DNA of 44,098 nt. It comes from Pseudoalteromonas sp. T1lg23B. GTDB lineage: Bacteria; Pseudomonadota; Gammaproteobacteria; Enterobacterales; Alteromonadaceae. The translations under genes and the position numbers were made by a program. The notes under the pieces are model-generated. The model was given only the letters and a program-made list of their open reading frames with translations, had not been told where the DNA came from and ran no database searches. The DNA lies in contig NZ_PQBZ01000006.1 in NCBI RefSeq assembly GCF_002964665.1, positions 1-44,098 on the forward strand, read 5' to 3'. This document shows positions 28,133 through 36,771 of this stretch, in pieces (position 1 is the stretch's first letter; each line of letters begins with the position of its first letter).

Positions 28133-28160
28133 ATTATACTTACGAACAATTTGAAAACAA
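28133..28160 (-). promoter_or_regulatory. tRNA-Trp promoter
   Basis: A perfect -10 TATAAT (28133-28138, minus strand) lies 15 nt upstream of the mature tRNA 5' end, with TTGTTT (28155-28160) 16 nt further upstream as a weak -35. The position is right for transcription starting a few bases before the tRNA. It would supply tRNA-Trp and possibly secE-nusG now that tufB is no longer adjacent. Confidence 0.65.
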
Positions 28161-28240
28161 GAGTAAAAGATGTGCAAACACAAATAATCCGTACAACCGT
28201 TGTCCCTACGACTGTTTAGATGGGTTTGTTCGGGTCAAAA

Positions 28241-28756
28241 TCAAGTGTCTAAGCGAATTAAATCGGGGTTATAAAAATCAGTCAACAGCCAGATCTGTTC
28301 AAAGGCATGATTACTGGGATAGTCAAGATGGCCCACCACTGCGACAAAATCCGAATGATGCCACAAAGTGCTGGCATTTCTAATCAGTAACCAAGTACGT
28401 TTGGAGTGGTAACGCTTGTACGCTTTTTGGTTTAATAAACGCCCTAGCGCAAATCGTAAACGCTGTTCTGTAGGAGCCTGCGCCATAGTGGCTAACTCAC
28501 GTTGAGTTTCCAGTGATAAGGGCCTGCCAAGTACCGCCATCGCTTCTTTTTCACTGCCATAAAGATGTGCGACTTCGATATCTAAGCGCTCGTCACCTTG
28601 ATAACAGCTAATATCAGGCATATTTGGCTCATTGTGCCAAATATGCCGCATTGGTGTACCATATTGCTGTTCATAACAGCGTAGAAACAGCTTGGCTGCA
28701 TCGTGCTCCAACTTTAGCTTTTCTAAATCACTTTCCCGAAGTAGAGATTGTTTCAT
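28241..28756 (-). CDS. Uncharacterised protein, possible PD-(D/E)XK-like fold
   Basis: This 171-residue cytoplasmic protein is not one I recognise with certainty. A helix with E17 is followed by PDISCYQGDERLDIEVAHL: P47-D48, then D59-I-E61-V-A-H64. This resembles the PD-x(n)-(D/E)-x-K nuclease core, but with His in place of the last Lys. The rest is Arg/Leu-rich and helical, then ends with a hydrophobic strand-turn segment. Its start overlaps the end of deoC by 29 nt, so the two are probably co-transcribed; the ribosome-binding site is weak. Nuclease activity is only a suggestion. Confidence 0.75.
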   Translation of the reverse strand: MKQSLLRESDLEKLKLEHDAAKLFLRCYEQQYGTPMRHIWHNEPNMPDISCYQGDERLDIEVAHLYGSEKEAMAVLGRPLSLETQRELATMAQAPTEQRLRFALGRLLNQKAYKRYHSKRTWLLIRNASTLWHHSDFVAVVGHLDYPSNHAFEQIWLLTDFYNPDLIRLDT

Positions 28757-29477
28757 GTATATCCGCTAGTAAGCTTGAGGCACCAAAGCGAAAGTGTTCC
28801 GCATTTATCCACTGAGTACCCATTATTTCTTCGGCTAGACGTAGATACTCTGCTGCCTGCTGTACAGTTTTAACGCCACCGGCGGCTTTAAAGCTTACGT
28901 CTTTACCCGAGCGCTTTATACACTCTAGTATAGTGCGTGTTGCGTTTAATGTGGCATTTACACTCACTTTTCCGGTACTGGTTTTGATAAAGTCAGCGCC
29001 AGCAAGAATCGCAACTTCGCATGCTTGCGTGATCAAGGCATCTGTTTCCAATACCCCACTCTCAATAATCACTTTGAGCTTGGCGCGACCCTTACACATG
29101 TTCTTACTAGAGTTAACATATTGCCAAGGCGTATCTGGATCGCCAGCTATAAGCTGTTGATAAGGCAGCACTAAGTCGATTTCATCCGCACCGTCTGCCA
29201 GCGCTTGCTCCGTTTGCGCCAATACCGCTTTAAGCGATTGCTTGCCATCAGCGAAGTTAGTTACGGTCGCCACTTTGACTGCCATTAACCCCTGTTCAGC
29301 GAGTAAACGCTTAGCCAATGCCACAAATTGCGGATAAACACAGACCGCAGCAGGTACGCCAAATTCAGGGTTGATACTACTAATTAACGCAGCAATGGCA
29401 TGTTCGTCATCGTTTTCGTTCAATGATGTTAAGTCCATTAAGCTTAATGCCATTTTAGCATCTTCATGCAATGCCAT
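28728..29477 (-). CDS. deoC: Deoxyribose-phosphate aldolase
   Basis: The 249-residue protein cleaves 2-deoxyribose-5-phosphate into glyceraldehyde-3-phosphate and acetaldehyde in deoxynucleoside catabolism. It is a class I TIM-barrel aldolase: the Schiff-base lysine lies in DFIKTSTGKV and the second active-site lysine in SFKAAGGVKT. GADEIDLVLPYQQL contains the conserved acidic segment. Length matches the E. coli-type enzyme. No deoA, deoB or deoD is adjacent. Two palindromes lie in its upstream region and may be operators. Confidence 0.96.
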   Translation of the reverse strand: MALHEDAKMALSLMDLTSLNENDDEHAIAALISSINPEFGVPAAVCVYPQFVALAKRLLAEQGLMAVKVATVTNFADGKQSLKAVLAQTEQALADGADEIDLVLPYQQLIAGDPDTPWQYVNSSKNMCKGRAKLKVIIESGVLETDALITQACEVAILAGADFIKTSTGKVSVNATLNATRTILECIKRSGKDVSFKAAGGVKTVQQAAEYLRLAEEIMGTQWINAEHFRFGASSLLADIHETISTSGK

Positions 29478-29540
29478 ATTTCTATTCCAGTTAGGTCAAC
29501 ATTTTTGGTTTAGTAAAAAGCATCCTCAGCGAACACCACA

Positions 29541-29582
29541 GGACATATGTCCGCAAAAGTAAAGAGCCATCACAATGTGATG
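29541..29582. promoter_or_regulatory. Two palindromes upstream of deoC (candidate operators)
   Basis: GGACATATGTCC (29541-29552) and CATCACAATGTGATG (29568-29582) are both perfect palindromes, 64-105 nt upstream of the deoC start, in the divergent deoC/cysG gap. The second contains TCACA and TGTGA half-sites with a one-base centre, unlike the CRP spacing of six. No regulator gene is adjacent, so the binding protein is unknown. Confidence 0.4.
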
Positions 29583-29681
29583 CTGAATAACTCATAACCA
29601 AACACTATAAGCAGTCTGACACAGAAAGAATTGCCGCGCAAAGTGCTGTAAATAAAGGCTTAAGCCATTTTTAAAGGTCGC

Positions 29682-29700
29682 ATATAACTTATAGTTATAT
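29682..29700 (+). promoter_or_regulatory. LysR-type operator, candidate CysB site
   Basis: ATATAAC-TTATA-GTTATAT is a perfect 19-bp dyad with the T-N11-A core of LysR-family sites, about 110 nt upstream of the cysG start. It is placed to control the sulfate-assimilation operon. CysB is the LysR-type activator of such operons in gammaproteobacteria; assigning it here is inference. The sequence between the dyad and cysG is AT-rich, and I cannot fix -35 and -10 boxes. Confidence 0.45.
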
Positions 29701-29811
29701 AAACTAGGTTTTAATTATTTTTTACTCTGTGTGGAGCACTATATTCTGCTTCCGTATTCACCACTTTGCGTGCATCGTGGTTGTGTTATTTATATGCTTG
29801 TGGAGCAAACT

Positions 29812-31233
29812 GTGCAGTATTTACCTATATTCACCAAACTTGACAATAAACCGGTGCTCGTCGTCGGTGGCGGTGATGTCGCGCTTAGGAAATGCCGCGC
29901 CTTAATCAAGGCACGTGCAGCGGTCACGCTGGTTGCGCCGACTTTCTGTACTGAGCTCCATGAACACGCTACGCAGGGTGAAGTCATACTGATCTGCGAG
30001 CATTTCAGTGCCGCTCATTTAGAGGGGAAAATGCTGGTCATTGCAGCCACTGACAGCGACAGCGTAAATAACACAGTCTTTGAACTGGCAAATGAACGCA
30101 ATGTCTTCGTTAATGTTGTAGATGATCAGCCAAAATGTACCTTCATTTTTCCTTCGATCGTTGATAGAGACCCAATTACGATAGCGATTTCGAGCGCAGG
30201 CACCGCCCCTGTATTAGCTCGTCGTTTAAGAGAAAAGCTAGAAACCTTGATCCCACAACATATCGGGCCTTTAGCTAGGTTGGTGGGTGATTTTCGTGCT
30301 CAAGTTAAGAAACGATTTAAACATTTTGCAGACAGACGCCAATTTTGGGAGCGTGTGTTCGACTCAAGCGTGGTCAGTAAAGTTCAAACCGGTGATACCG
30401 AAGCGGCTGTGCAACAACTACATGGCATGCTTAATGCAGCGCCTACTCCAGAGGGAGAAGTTTATGTTGTTGGGGCAGGTCCGGGCGATCCTGAGTTACT
30501 AACTTTAAAAGCATTGCAACTCATGCAACAAGCGGATGTTGTGGTGTATGACTACTTAGTTTCTGATGAAATTATGGACTTAGTACGCCGTGACGCCGAC
30601 TTGATCTGTGTGGGTAAACGCCTTGGCAATCACAGCGTAAAACAAGAAGATACCAACCAGATGCTGGTTGATTTAGCAAAACAAGGCAAGAAAGTGTGCC
30701 GTATTAAAGGCGGCGATCCGTTTATATATGGCCGTGGAGGTGAAGAGGTGCAGGTATTAGCTGAAAATCAGGTTAAGTACCAAATCGTCCCTGGAATAAC
30801 CGCCGCTGCGGGATGTAGTGCCTATGCAGGTATTCCACTGACGCACCGAGATCATGCTCAAGCAATTCAGTTTGTGACTGGTCATTGCAAAAAAGATGGA
30901 CAAGAACTGGACTGGCAATCACTTGCCAAACCCAACCAAACTTTAGCGATTTATATGGGTGTTATTAAATCGCCGCATATTCAAGCACAACTGCTCAAAT
31001 ATGGCCGAGATGGTAAAACACCTGTTGCGATTATTGAGAATGGCACCCGTAAAGAACAAAGGGTGGTAAGAACGCAGCTAAGTCAATTAGCCGCACAAAT
31101 AGAAACACACAAAATTGTATCGCCAGCGTTACTTATTATTGGTGAAGTTGCCGCTTTGCATGAGCAACTTGCTTGGTTTGGCAAATCAACACAAATAAGC
31201 AGCTTCGCTCAGCCACTTACTGATGTGGCATAA
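29812..31233 (+). CDS. cysG: Siroheme synthase (trifunctional CysG)
   Basis: From the GTG at 29812, preceded by GGAG, the product is 473 residues; earlier in-frame ATGs would add a non-homologous tail. The N-terminal half is precorrin-2 dehydrogenase/ferrochelatase, with NAD-binding GGGDVALRK (19-27) and the conserved VDD near 104-106. The C-terminal half is uroporphyrinogen-III C-methyltransferase, starting VYVVGAGPGDPELL (218-231) and including VPGITAAAGCSAYAGIPLTHR. It makes siroheme, the cofactor of sulfite and nitrite reductases, which fits its place at the head of the sulfate operon, 41 nt before cysD. Confidence 0.96.
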   Translation: MQYLPIFTKLDNKPVLVVGGGDVALRKCRALIKARAAVTLVAPTFCTELHEHATQGEVILICEHFSAAHLEGKMLVIAATDSDSVNNTVFELANERNVFVNVVDDQPKCTFIFPSIVDRDPITIAISSAGTAPVLARRLREKLETLIPQHIGPLARLVGDFRAQVKKRFKHFADRRQFWERVFDSSVVSKVQTGDTEAAVQQLHGMLNAAPTPEGEVYVVGAGPGDPELLTLKALQLMQQADVVVYDYLVSDEIMDLVRRDADLICVGKRLGNHSVKQEDTNQMLVDLAKQGKKVCRIKGGDPFIYGRGGEEVQVLAENQVKYQIVPGITAAAGCSAYAGIPLTHRDHAQAIQFVTGHCKKDGQELDWQSLAKPNQTLAIYMGVIKSPHIQAQLLKYGRDGKTPVAIIENGTRKEQRVVRTQLSQLAAQIETHKIVSPALLIIGEVAALHEQLAWFGKSTQISSFAQPLTDVA

Positions 31234-31274
31234 ACAGTTTATTTATATTTAATCTTTGATGTAGGACGACGACC

Positions 31275-32174
31275 ATGGCTTTAACACACCTTCAGCAACT
31301 CGAAGCTGAGAGTATAAAGATTATTCGCGAAGTCGCCGCGGAGTTTGAAAACCCAGTCATGCTTTACTCAATTGGTAAAGACTCTTCGGTACTTCTTCAT
31401 TTGGCTCGAAAGGCTTTCTTTCCTGCCAAGATCCCGTTTCCATTGCTGCATGTTGATACCGACTGGAAATTTCGCGAGATGATTGAGTTTCGCGATCGTA
31501 TCGCTAAAGAATATGGCTTTGATTTGTTGGTACACAAAAATCCAGAAGGGATTGCCATGGGAATTGGACCTTTTTCACATGGCTCAGCAAAACATACCGA
31601 TGTCATGAAAACACAGGGTTTGAAGCAAGCTTTAGACAAATATGGCTTTGATGCTGCATTTGGCGGTGCCCGTCGTGATGAAGAAAAGTCTCGTGCGAAA
31701 GAGCGTGTTTACTCATTCCGTGATAAACATCACCGCTGGGACCCAAAAAACCAACGCCCTGAGTTATGGAACACATACAACAGTCAGGTCAATCCTGGTG
31801 AAAGTATCCGCGTATTCCCTTTATCTAACTGGACTGAGTTGGATATCTGGCAATACATCTATCAGGAAAATATTGAAATGGTTCCTCTATACCTAGCGAA
31901 GGAACGACCGGTTGTTGAGCGCAATGGTACTTTGATCATGGTAGATGACGATCGCATGCCACTAGAAGAAGGCGAAGTGCCGCAAATGAAATCTGTGCGC
32001 TTCCGTACGTTGGGCTGCTACCCATTGACAGGCGCAGTGGAATCTACTGCCAGTACATTAACTGAAATTATCGAAGAAATGTTGCTATCAACATCTTCAG
32101 AGCGAGAAGGTCGTGTCATTGACCATGACTCAGCTGGGTCAATGGAGAAGAAAAAACGTGAGGGGTACTTCTAA
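31275..32174 (+). CDS. cysD: Sulfate adenylyltransferase subunit 2 (ATP sulfurylase)
   Basis: The 299-residue CysD is the catalytic subunit that forms adenosine 5'-phosphosulfate from ATP and sulfate. The PP-loop appears as [18 protein letters not shown], and [19 protein letters not shown] is the usual second motif. Length matches E. coli (302). Its stop overlaps the start of cysN (TAATG), so the subunits are translated together. Activity normally needs GTP hydrolysis by CysN, which is frameshifted here. Confidence 0.97.
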   Translation: MALTHLQQLEAESIKIIREVAAEFENPVMLYSIGKDSSVLLHLARKAFFPAKIPFPLLHVDTDWKFREMIEFRDRIAKEYGFDLLVHKNPEGIAMGIGPFSHGSAKHTDVMKTQGLKQALDKYGFDAAFGGARRDEEKSRAKERVYSFRDKHHRWDPKNQRPELWNTYNSQVNPGESIRVFPLSNWTELDIWQYIYQENIEMVPLYLAKERPVVERNGTLIMVDDDRMPLEEGEVPQMKSVRFRTLGCYPLTGAVESTASTLTEIIEEMLLSTSSEREGRVIDHDSAGSMEKKKREGYF

Positions 32175-33588
32175 TGTCAACTGCCAATGAAGTAAAAGAA
32201 TTAGGTATTGAAGCTTATCTTGCTCGTCAGCAAGACAAGAGCCTGCTACGTATGATGACTTGCGGCAGTGTAGACGATGGAAAATCAACTTTGATTGGCC
32301 GCTTACTACACGACAGTCACCAAATATATGAAGATCAGCTTGCTGCACTGCACAAAGATAATGAAAAAGTGGGTAACGCAGGTGAAGAACTAGACTTAGC
32401 GTTACTGGTAGATGGCTTACAAGCAGAGCGTGAGCAAGGGATCACCATTGATGTGGCCTATCGTTATTTTTCAACGGCTAAGCGCAAATTTATAATTGCC
32501 GACACACCGGGACACGAGCAGTATACGCGCAACATGGTAACTGGTGCATCTACCAGTGATCTGGCCATCATTCTGGTTGATGCGCGCTATGGTGTACAAA
32601 TTCAAACTAAACGTCATAGCTTTATCTGTGACTCTCTGGGTATTAAACAGTTTGTTGTCGCTGTGAACAAAATGGATATCTGCGACTTTGATGAAGCTGT
32701 ATTTAACCGCATCAAAGCGCAATATCTAGAGTTCGCAAAGCAGCTAAATGTAACCGACACAAATTCGTACCTATGTCTGCTTTGAAAGGTGACAACGTGG
32801 TAACACGCTCTGAACACACACCTTATTACACAGACAAACCTTTGCTAGAGCTATTGGAAGATTCACCCGCGGCCCTCGCGAACACAGAGTTCGAAGCGCG
32901 TTTCCCTGTGCAGTACGTAGTGCGCCCAAATTTGGACTTCCGTGGCTTTCAGGGCACGCTTACCTCAGGTTCACTTGAGGTTGGTCAAGCAGTCAAAATC
33001 CTACCTTCTGGTAAACGTTCAAGCATTAAAGAACTGGTGACTTTTGATGGCAATTTACAGCGTGCTGAAACCGGTCAGGCATTCACTATTACGCTGAACG
33101 ATGAGGTCGATGTAAGCCGCGGTGACGTGATTGTGCCAGCTGAGTCTGACGCTGAAGTGACTAACTTGATTCAAGCTAAGCTCGTTTGGATGCATGAGTC
33201 GCCGTTGGTAATTGGTAAAAGCTATAACTTTAAGCTTGGTAGTAAAAATACCTCGGCTATTATTAAGCATATCGATCACACTATTGATGTAAATACGTTG
33301 GAAAAAGGCCAAGCAGACACCTTGCAATTAAATGAAATTGCTATCGTCACGCTTGAACTGACAGAAAGTATTTTGGCTGATGTGTATCGCAATAACCGTG
33401 AGACAGGCGCATTTATCTTAATCGACCGTTTAAGTAACTTGACGGTTGGGGCTGGCATGATTGAGAACCTGTTGGCCGCACAAAGCGCTTCGCACTCACA
33501 GTTTAGTGAGTTTGAAATTGAACTTAATGCTTTAGTACGCAAGCACTTCCCTCACTGGCAAGCGCTTGATATAAGTAAGCTTAAGTAA
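32174..33588 (+). pseudogene. cysN: Sulfate adenylyltransferase subunit 1, frameshifted
   Basis: cysN is split in two frames. The first part (32174-32785) encodes 203 residues with the EF-Tu-like G domain: G1 GSVDDGKST (31-39), G3 DTPGH, G4 NKMD; it ends in a frameshifted tail NSYLCLL. The second (in-frame ATG 32773, to 33588) resumes with the G5 motif MSALKGDN and the beta-barrel domains through VRKHFPHWQALD. Near 32759-32761 one base appears deleted: restoring it gives the expected [12 protein letters not shown]. The second ATG has no ribosome-binding site and no slippery heptamer is visible. It is either a real mutation or a sequencing error; both halves are otherwise well conserved, which suggests the change is recent. 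Confidence 0.9.
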
Positions 33589-33621
33589 TGGCGCTACGCC
33601 TGTTAATAGGAGTACCTCTAA

Positions 33622-35346
33622 GTGTATGAGCAAATCATTTTAACAGGTATCATGTTAGTACTGGTCGGCTGCCTTTTTGGTAGCCGACTCAAACCAGCAT
33701 GGCTATTTGTTGGTGCCATCAGTATCAGTTATCTGACAGGCTTAATCGAGCTTGAGGGGATGCTGGTTAACTATGCAAACCCCTCGCTGATCACACTTAT
33801 CTTGCTGATCCTCGTGTCGATCGCGATAGAAAAAACCACATTAATACAAACTTTAGCCCGCTCGCTGGCAAAAGGCAGTTTGTCACACTCCGTAATGAAG
33901 TTAGGTTTATCAACCGCTTTTTTATCGTCGTTCACCAACAATACAGCTGTTGTGGCTTCTCTTATCTCTGCGATAAAAGAGAGCCCCACCCACTCACCTT
34001 CTAAGCTCTTGTTGCCATTATCTTATACCGCAATTTTAGGTGGCACGTTGACCCTAATCGGCACGTCAACCAATCTAATTGTCAACGGCTTTGCAGTAGA
34101 TGCGGGTATGGCACCATTAGGTTTTTTTGATTTCACCTTAGTGGGATTAGGCGCATTACTCGCGGGTCTGCTCACGATTATGGTGTTATTAAAATATCTG
34201 CCTGATAATGGTAAAAACGATCAGGAAGTTGTGCCATTTTATCTCGAGGGCAAAGTTCAGCCAGGCTCAAAACTGATCGGTCGCACCGTGGAAGAAAATG
34301 GGCTACGCGATCTAAAGGATTTATTCCTCGCGGAAATTATCCATGGCGATCGCCGCATTATTGCCGTAACACCACAACAAGTGATTCAACAGGGCGATAT
34401 TTTGCTATTTGTGGGTGATATCAAATCGGTACCACTGTTGTCGCAATTTGATGGCCTAAAAATCGTTCACGACAAGCACGAAAAAGATGTTGAGCATTTG
34501 GTTGAAGTGGTCATGAGCCAATCTTCTAAGTTCATCGGAAAAACGGTCAAAGAAGTGCGCTTTCGTGAACAATTTCACGCTGCGGTTATCGCAATTCGCC
34601 GTGGCCACGACCGCTTGCAAGGTGGTTTAGGTCAAGTGAGATTACAAGCGGGTGACTCTCTTATTTTAGCGCCAGGCAGTCAGTTTTATGAGCTTCCAGA
34701 TCTTAAACGCGAGTTTGTTTATATTTCTGGATTAGATTTACAAACACATCTGCAATCGAAGCAATCAAATATTGTGTTGGGCTCCTTTGCCATGGTTTTG
34801 GCGTTGAGCATATTTGATTTAGTACCACTTGTTAAGGGCCTAATGGTGCTATTAGTGGCTTTCATTTTAATGGGCACCATTAAAATTAATGAATTGAAAC
34901 GCCGCTTTCCCTTAGAGCTTGTTGCCATCGTCGGCAGTGCTATTGGCCTTGCCAAATTGATGATCAACACCGGCTTGGCTGGGAAAATATCAAGTGGGCT
35001 GTTCTTTTTATTAGGCGATTTCGGTCCTTATGGGGCATTTATCGCCATATTCGTAATGACGGTGGTATTTACTGAGTTGATCACCAACAATGCAGCTGCA
35101 GCACTATCTTTCCCTGTCGCGTATGCATTAGCTGTTGGTTTTGGTGTCAACCCTCTACCCTTTGTGATGGCTGTGGCATTTGGTGCTTCCGCAAGTTTTA
35201 TCTCACCATTTGGCTATCAAACCAATTTAATGGTGTATAGCGCAGGTAACTACCGGATCAAAGACTATGTCACGATGGGCTTACCGCTGTCCTTAATTTA
35301 TTCAGTGACCGTTTTAACCTTAATACCTTTGGTGTTCCCATTTTAG
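33622..35346 (+). CDS. SLC13-family permease with two RCK/TrkA-C domains
   Basis: The 574-residue inner-membrane protein begins with GTG, nine nt after AGGAG. Membrane segments at about 1-190 and 385-574 flank two cytoplasmic TrkA-C (RCK_C) domains at about 207-275 and 290-355 (each with an L/F-IGRTV or FIGKTV motif). The family signatures SFTNNTAVV (103-111), [12 protein letters not shown] (141-152), ITNNAAAAL and [12 protein letters not shown] form the two ion/substrate hairpins. Its position between cysN and cysC makes sulfate the likely substrate, probably coupled to sodium; this is inferred from context. No CysTWA ABC system is in the window. Confidence 0.92.
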   Translation: MYEQIILTGIMLVLVGCLFGSRLKPAWLFVGAISISYLTGLIELEGMLVNYANPSLITLILLILVSIAIEKTTLIQTLARSLAKGSLSHSVMKLGLSTAFLSSFTNNTAVVASLISAIKESPTHSPSKLLLPLSYTAILGGTLTLIGTSTNLIVNGFAVDAGMAPLGFFDFTLVGLGALLAGLLTIMVLLKYLPDNGKNDQEVVPFYLEGKVQPGSKLIGRTVEENGLRDLKDLFLAEIIHGDRRIIAVTPQQVIQQGDILLFVGDIKSVPLLSQFDGLKIVHDKHEKDVEHLVEVVMSQSSKFIGKTVKEVRFREQFHAAVIAIRRGHDRLQGGLGQVRLQAGDSLILAPGSQFYELPDLKREFVYISGLDLQTHLQSKQSNIVLGSFAMVLALSIFDLVPLVKGLMVLLVAFILMGTIKINELKRRFPLELVAIVGSAIGLAKLMINTGLAGKISSGLFFLLGDFGPYGAFIAIFVMTVVFTELITNNAAAALSFPVAYALAVGFGVNPLPFVMAVAFGASASFISPFGYQTNLMVYSAGNYRIKDYVTMGLPLSLIYSVTVLTLIPLVFPF

Positions 35347-35357
35347 TAGGTAGCAAT

Positions 35358-35954
35358 ATGGACGAAAATATAGTTTGGCATAACTATGCCGTAGACAAAG
35401 CACAGCGCAGCGAACAGAAGCGTCACAAACCTTGCGTGCTTTGGTTCACAGGTTACTCTGGTTCTGGTAAAAGTACCGTTGCTGGCGCACTTGAAAGTGC
35501 GCTGCATCAGCAAGGGGTTCACACCTATCTGCTTGATGGCGACAATGTGCGCCATGGTCTATGCAAAGACTTGGGATTTAGCGACGCAGACCGCGTGGAA
35601 AATATTCGCCGCGTTGGCGAACTGAGCAAACTTATGGCCGATGCAGGTTTGGTGGTATTAACAGCCTTTATTTCCCCGTTTCGTGCTGAACGTGATATGG
35701 TACGAGAGCTATTAGCCGACGATGAGTTTATTGAGGTCTTTCTCGACACCCCACTCGATGTGTGTGAACAAAGAGATCCCAAAGGACTGTATAAAAAAGC
35801 CAGAGCTGGGGAGATCAAACACTTCACGGGGATAGATTCTGACTATCAGGTGCCAAACAACCCTGAAGTTCGTTTGGATACCAGTAAAAACTCGCTGGAG
35901 CAGTCCGTCGCACAGTTAATAGCCTATCTCAAAACTAAAAACATCATAGGATAA
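35358..35954 (+). CDS. cysC: Adenylylsulfate kinase
   Basis: The 198-residue CysC phosphorylates APS at the 3' position to give PAPS. The Walker A motif is [10 protein letters not shown] (31-40). [27 protein letters not shown] and the lid-region sequence [20 protein letters not shown] are all typical. It starts 11 nt after the permease and ends 3 nt before cysQ. Length is as in E. coli (201). Confidence 0.97.
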   Translation: MDENIVWHNYAVDKAQRSEQKRHKPCVLWFTGYSGSGKSTVAGALESALHQQGVHTYLLDGDNVRHGLCKDLGFSDADRVENIRRVGELSKLMADAGLVVLTAFISPFRAERDMVRELLADDEFIEVFLDTPLDVCEQRDPKGLYKKARAGEIKHFTGIDSDYQVPNNPEVRLDTSKNSLEQSVAQLIAYLKTKNIIG

Positions 35955-35957
35955 GTT

Positions 35958-36728
35958 ATGAACCAGACCGATCTATTGGAAGAGATCTTACTATTGGCAC
36001 GTAAAGCCGGTGATGCCATCATGCCGATTTACGCCAAAGATTTTAATATCGAGTATAAGGCAGATGAAAGCCCTGTAACCGATGCCGATTTTGCGGCCCA
36101 TGAAGTGATCGTACAAGGTCTAAAATCACTCACACCTGAATTACCTATTTTGAGTGAAGAGAGCGCCAACATTGATTGGCCAACTCGACAGGCTTGGCAG
36201 CAGTATTGGCTGGTTGATCCAATCGACGGTACCAAAGAGTTTATTAAAAAGAATGGCGAATTTACCGTTAATATTGCTTTGATCAAAGACGGTAAACCCA
36301 TACTTGGGGTGGTACATGCTCCTGCATTAAATGTGAGTTATTTAGCCGCCGAAGCCATTGGTGCCTTTAGAGAATGTGGCGAAGCACGTATTGAATTGAA
36401 AGTGACTAAAAAGCCCAATAAAGGCAAAATTCACGTAGTCGGTTCGCGTTCACACCCCTCACCTGACTTAGCAGCCTATCTCGCACAATTTGATGAAGTC
36501 GAAATGGTTGCCAAAGGCAGCTCGTTAAAACTGTGCCTTGTTGCGGAAGGTCTGGCCGATATCTACCCAAGGCTTGGGCCAACCTGTGAGTGGGATACAG
36601 GAGCGGGTCATGCAGTTGCAGTAATTGCAGGGGCGACAGTGACTCAAATTGACGGAACACCTTTGCTGTATAATCAAAAAGAAAGTTATCTGAACCCGTA
36701 TTTTGTGGTTTCACGCTTAATTGATTAA
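35958..36728 (+). CDS. cysQ: 3'(2'),5'-bisphosphate nucleotidase
   Basis: The 256-residue protein belongs to the inositol-monophosphatase superfamily. Metal-binding residues are visible in LSEESANI (E67, E68) and DPIDGTKEF (D87, D90), with WDTGAGHAV near the C-terminus. It hydrolyses the 3'-phosphoadenosine 5'-phosphate left after PAPS reduction, which explains its place as the last gene of this operon. A strong bidirectional terminator follows at once. Confidence 0.95.
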   Translation: MNQTDLLEEILLLARKAGDAIMPIYAKDFNIEYKADESPVTDADFAAHEVIVQGLKSLTPELPILSEESANIDWPTRQAWQQYWLVDPIDGTKEFIKKNGEFTVNIALIKDGKPILGVVHAPALNVSYLAAEAIGAFRECGEARIELKVTKKPNKGKIHVVGSRSHPSPDLAAYLAQFDEVEMVAKGSSLKLCLVAEGLADIYPRLGPTCEWDTGAGHAVAVIAGATVTQIDGTPLLYNQKESYLNPYFVVSRLID

Positions 36729-36733
36729 TGCCT

Positions 36734-36762
36734 AAAAAGCATGGACTGAGTCCATGCTTTTT
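36734..36762. terminator. Bidirectional terminator between convergent cysQ and lipoprotein gene
   Basis: AAAAAGCATGGACT, a central G and AGTCCATGCTTTTT make a perfect 14-bp inverted repeat with A and T runs at the ends, so it works on both strands. It lies 6 nt past the cysQ stop and 10 nt past the lipoprotein gene stop. Confidence 0.93.
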
Positions 36763-36771
36763 ATGCTTAAC

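Noticed and set aside
32740..32790. Programmed -1 frameshift in cysN
   Set aside because: No X-XXY-YYZ slippery heptamer or strong downstream stem at the junction, and no known precedent in this family; a deletion or sequencing error is simpler.
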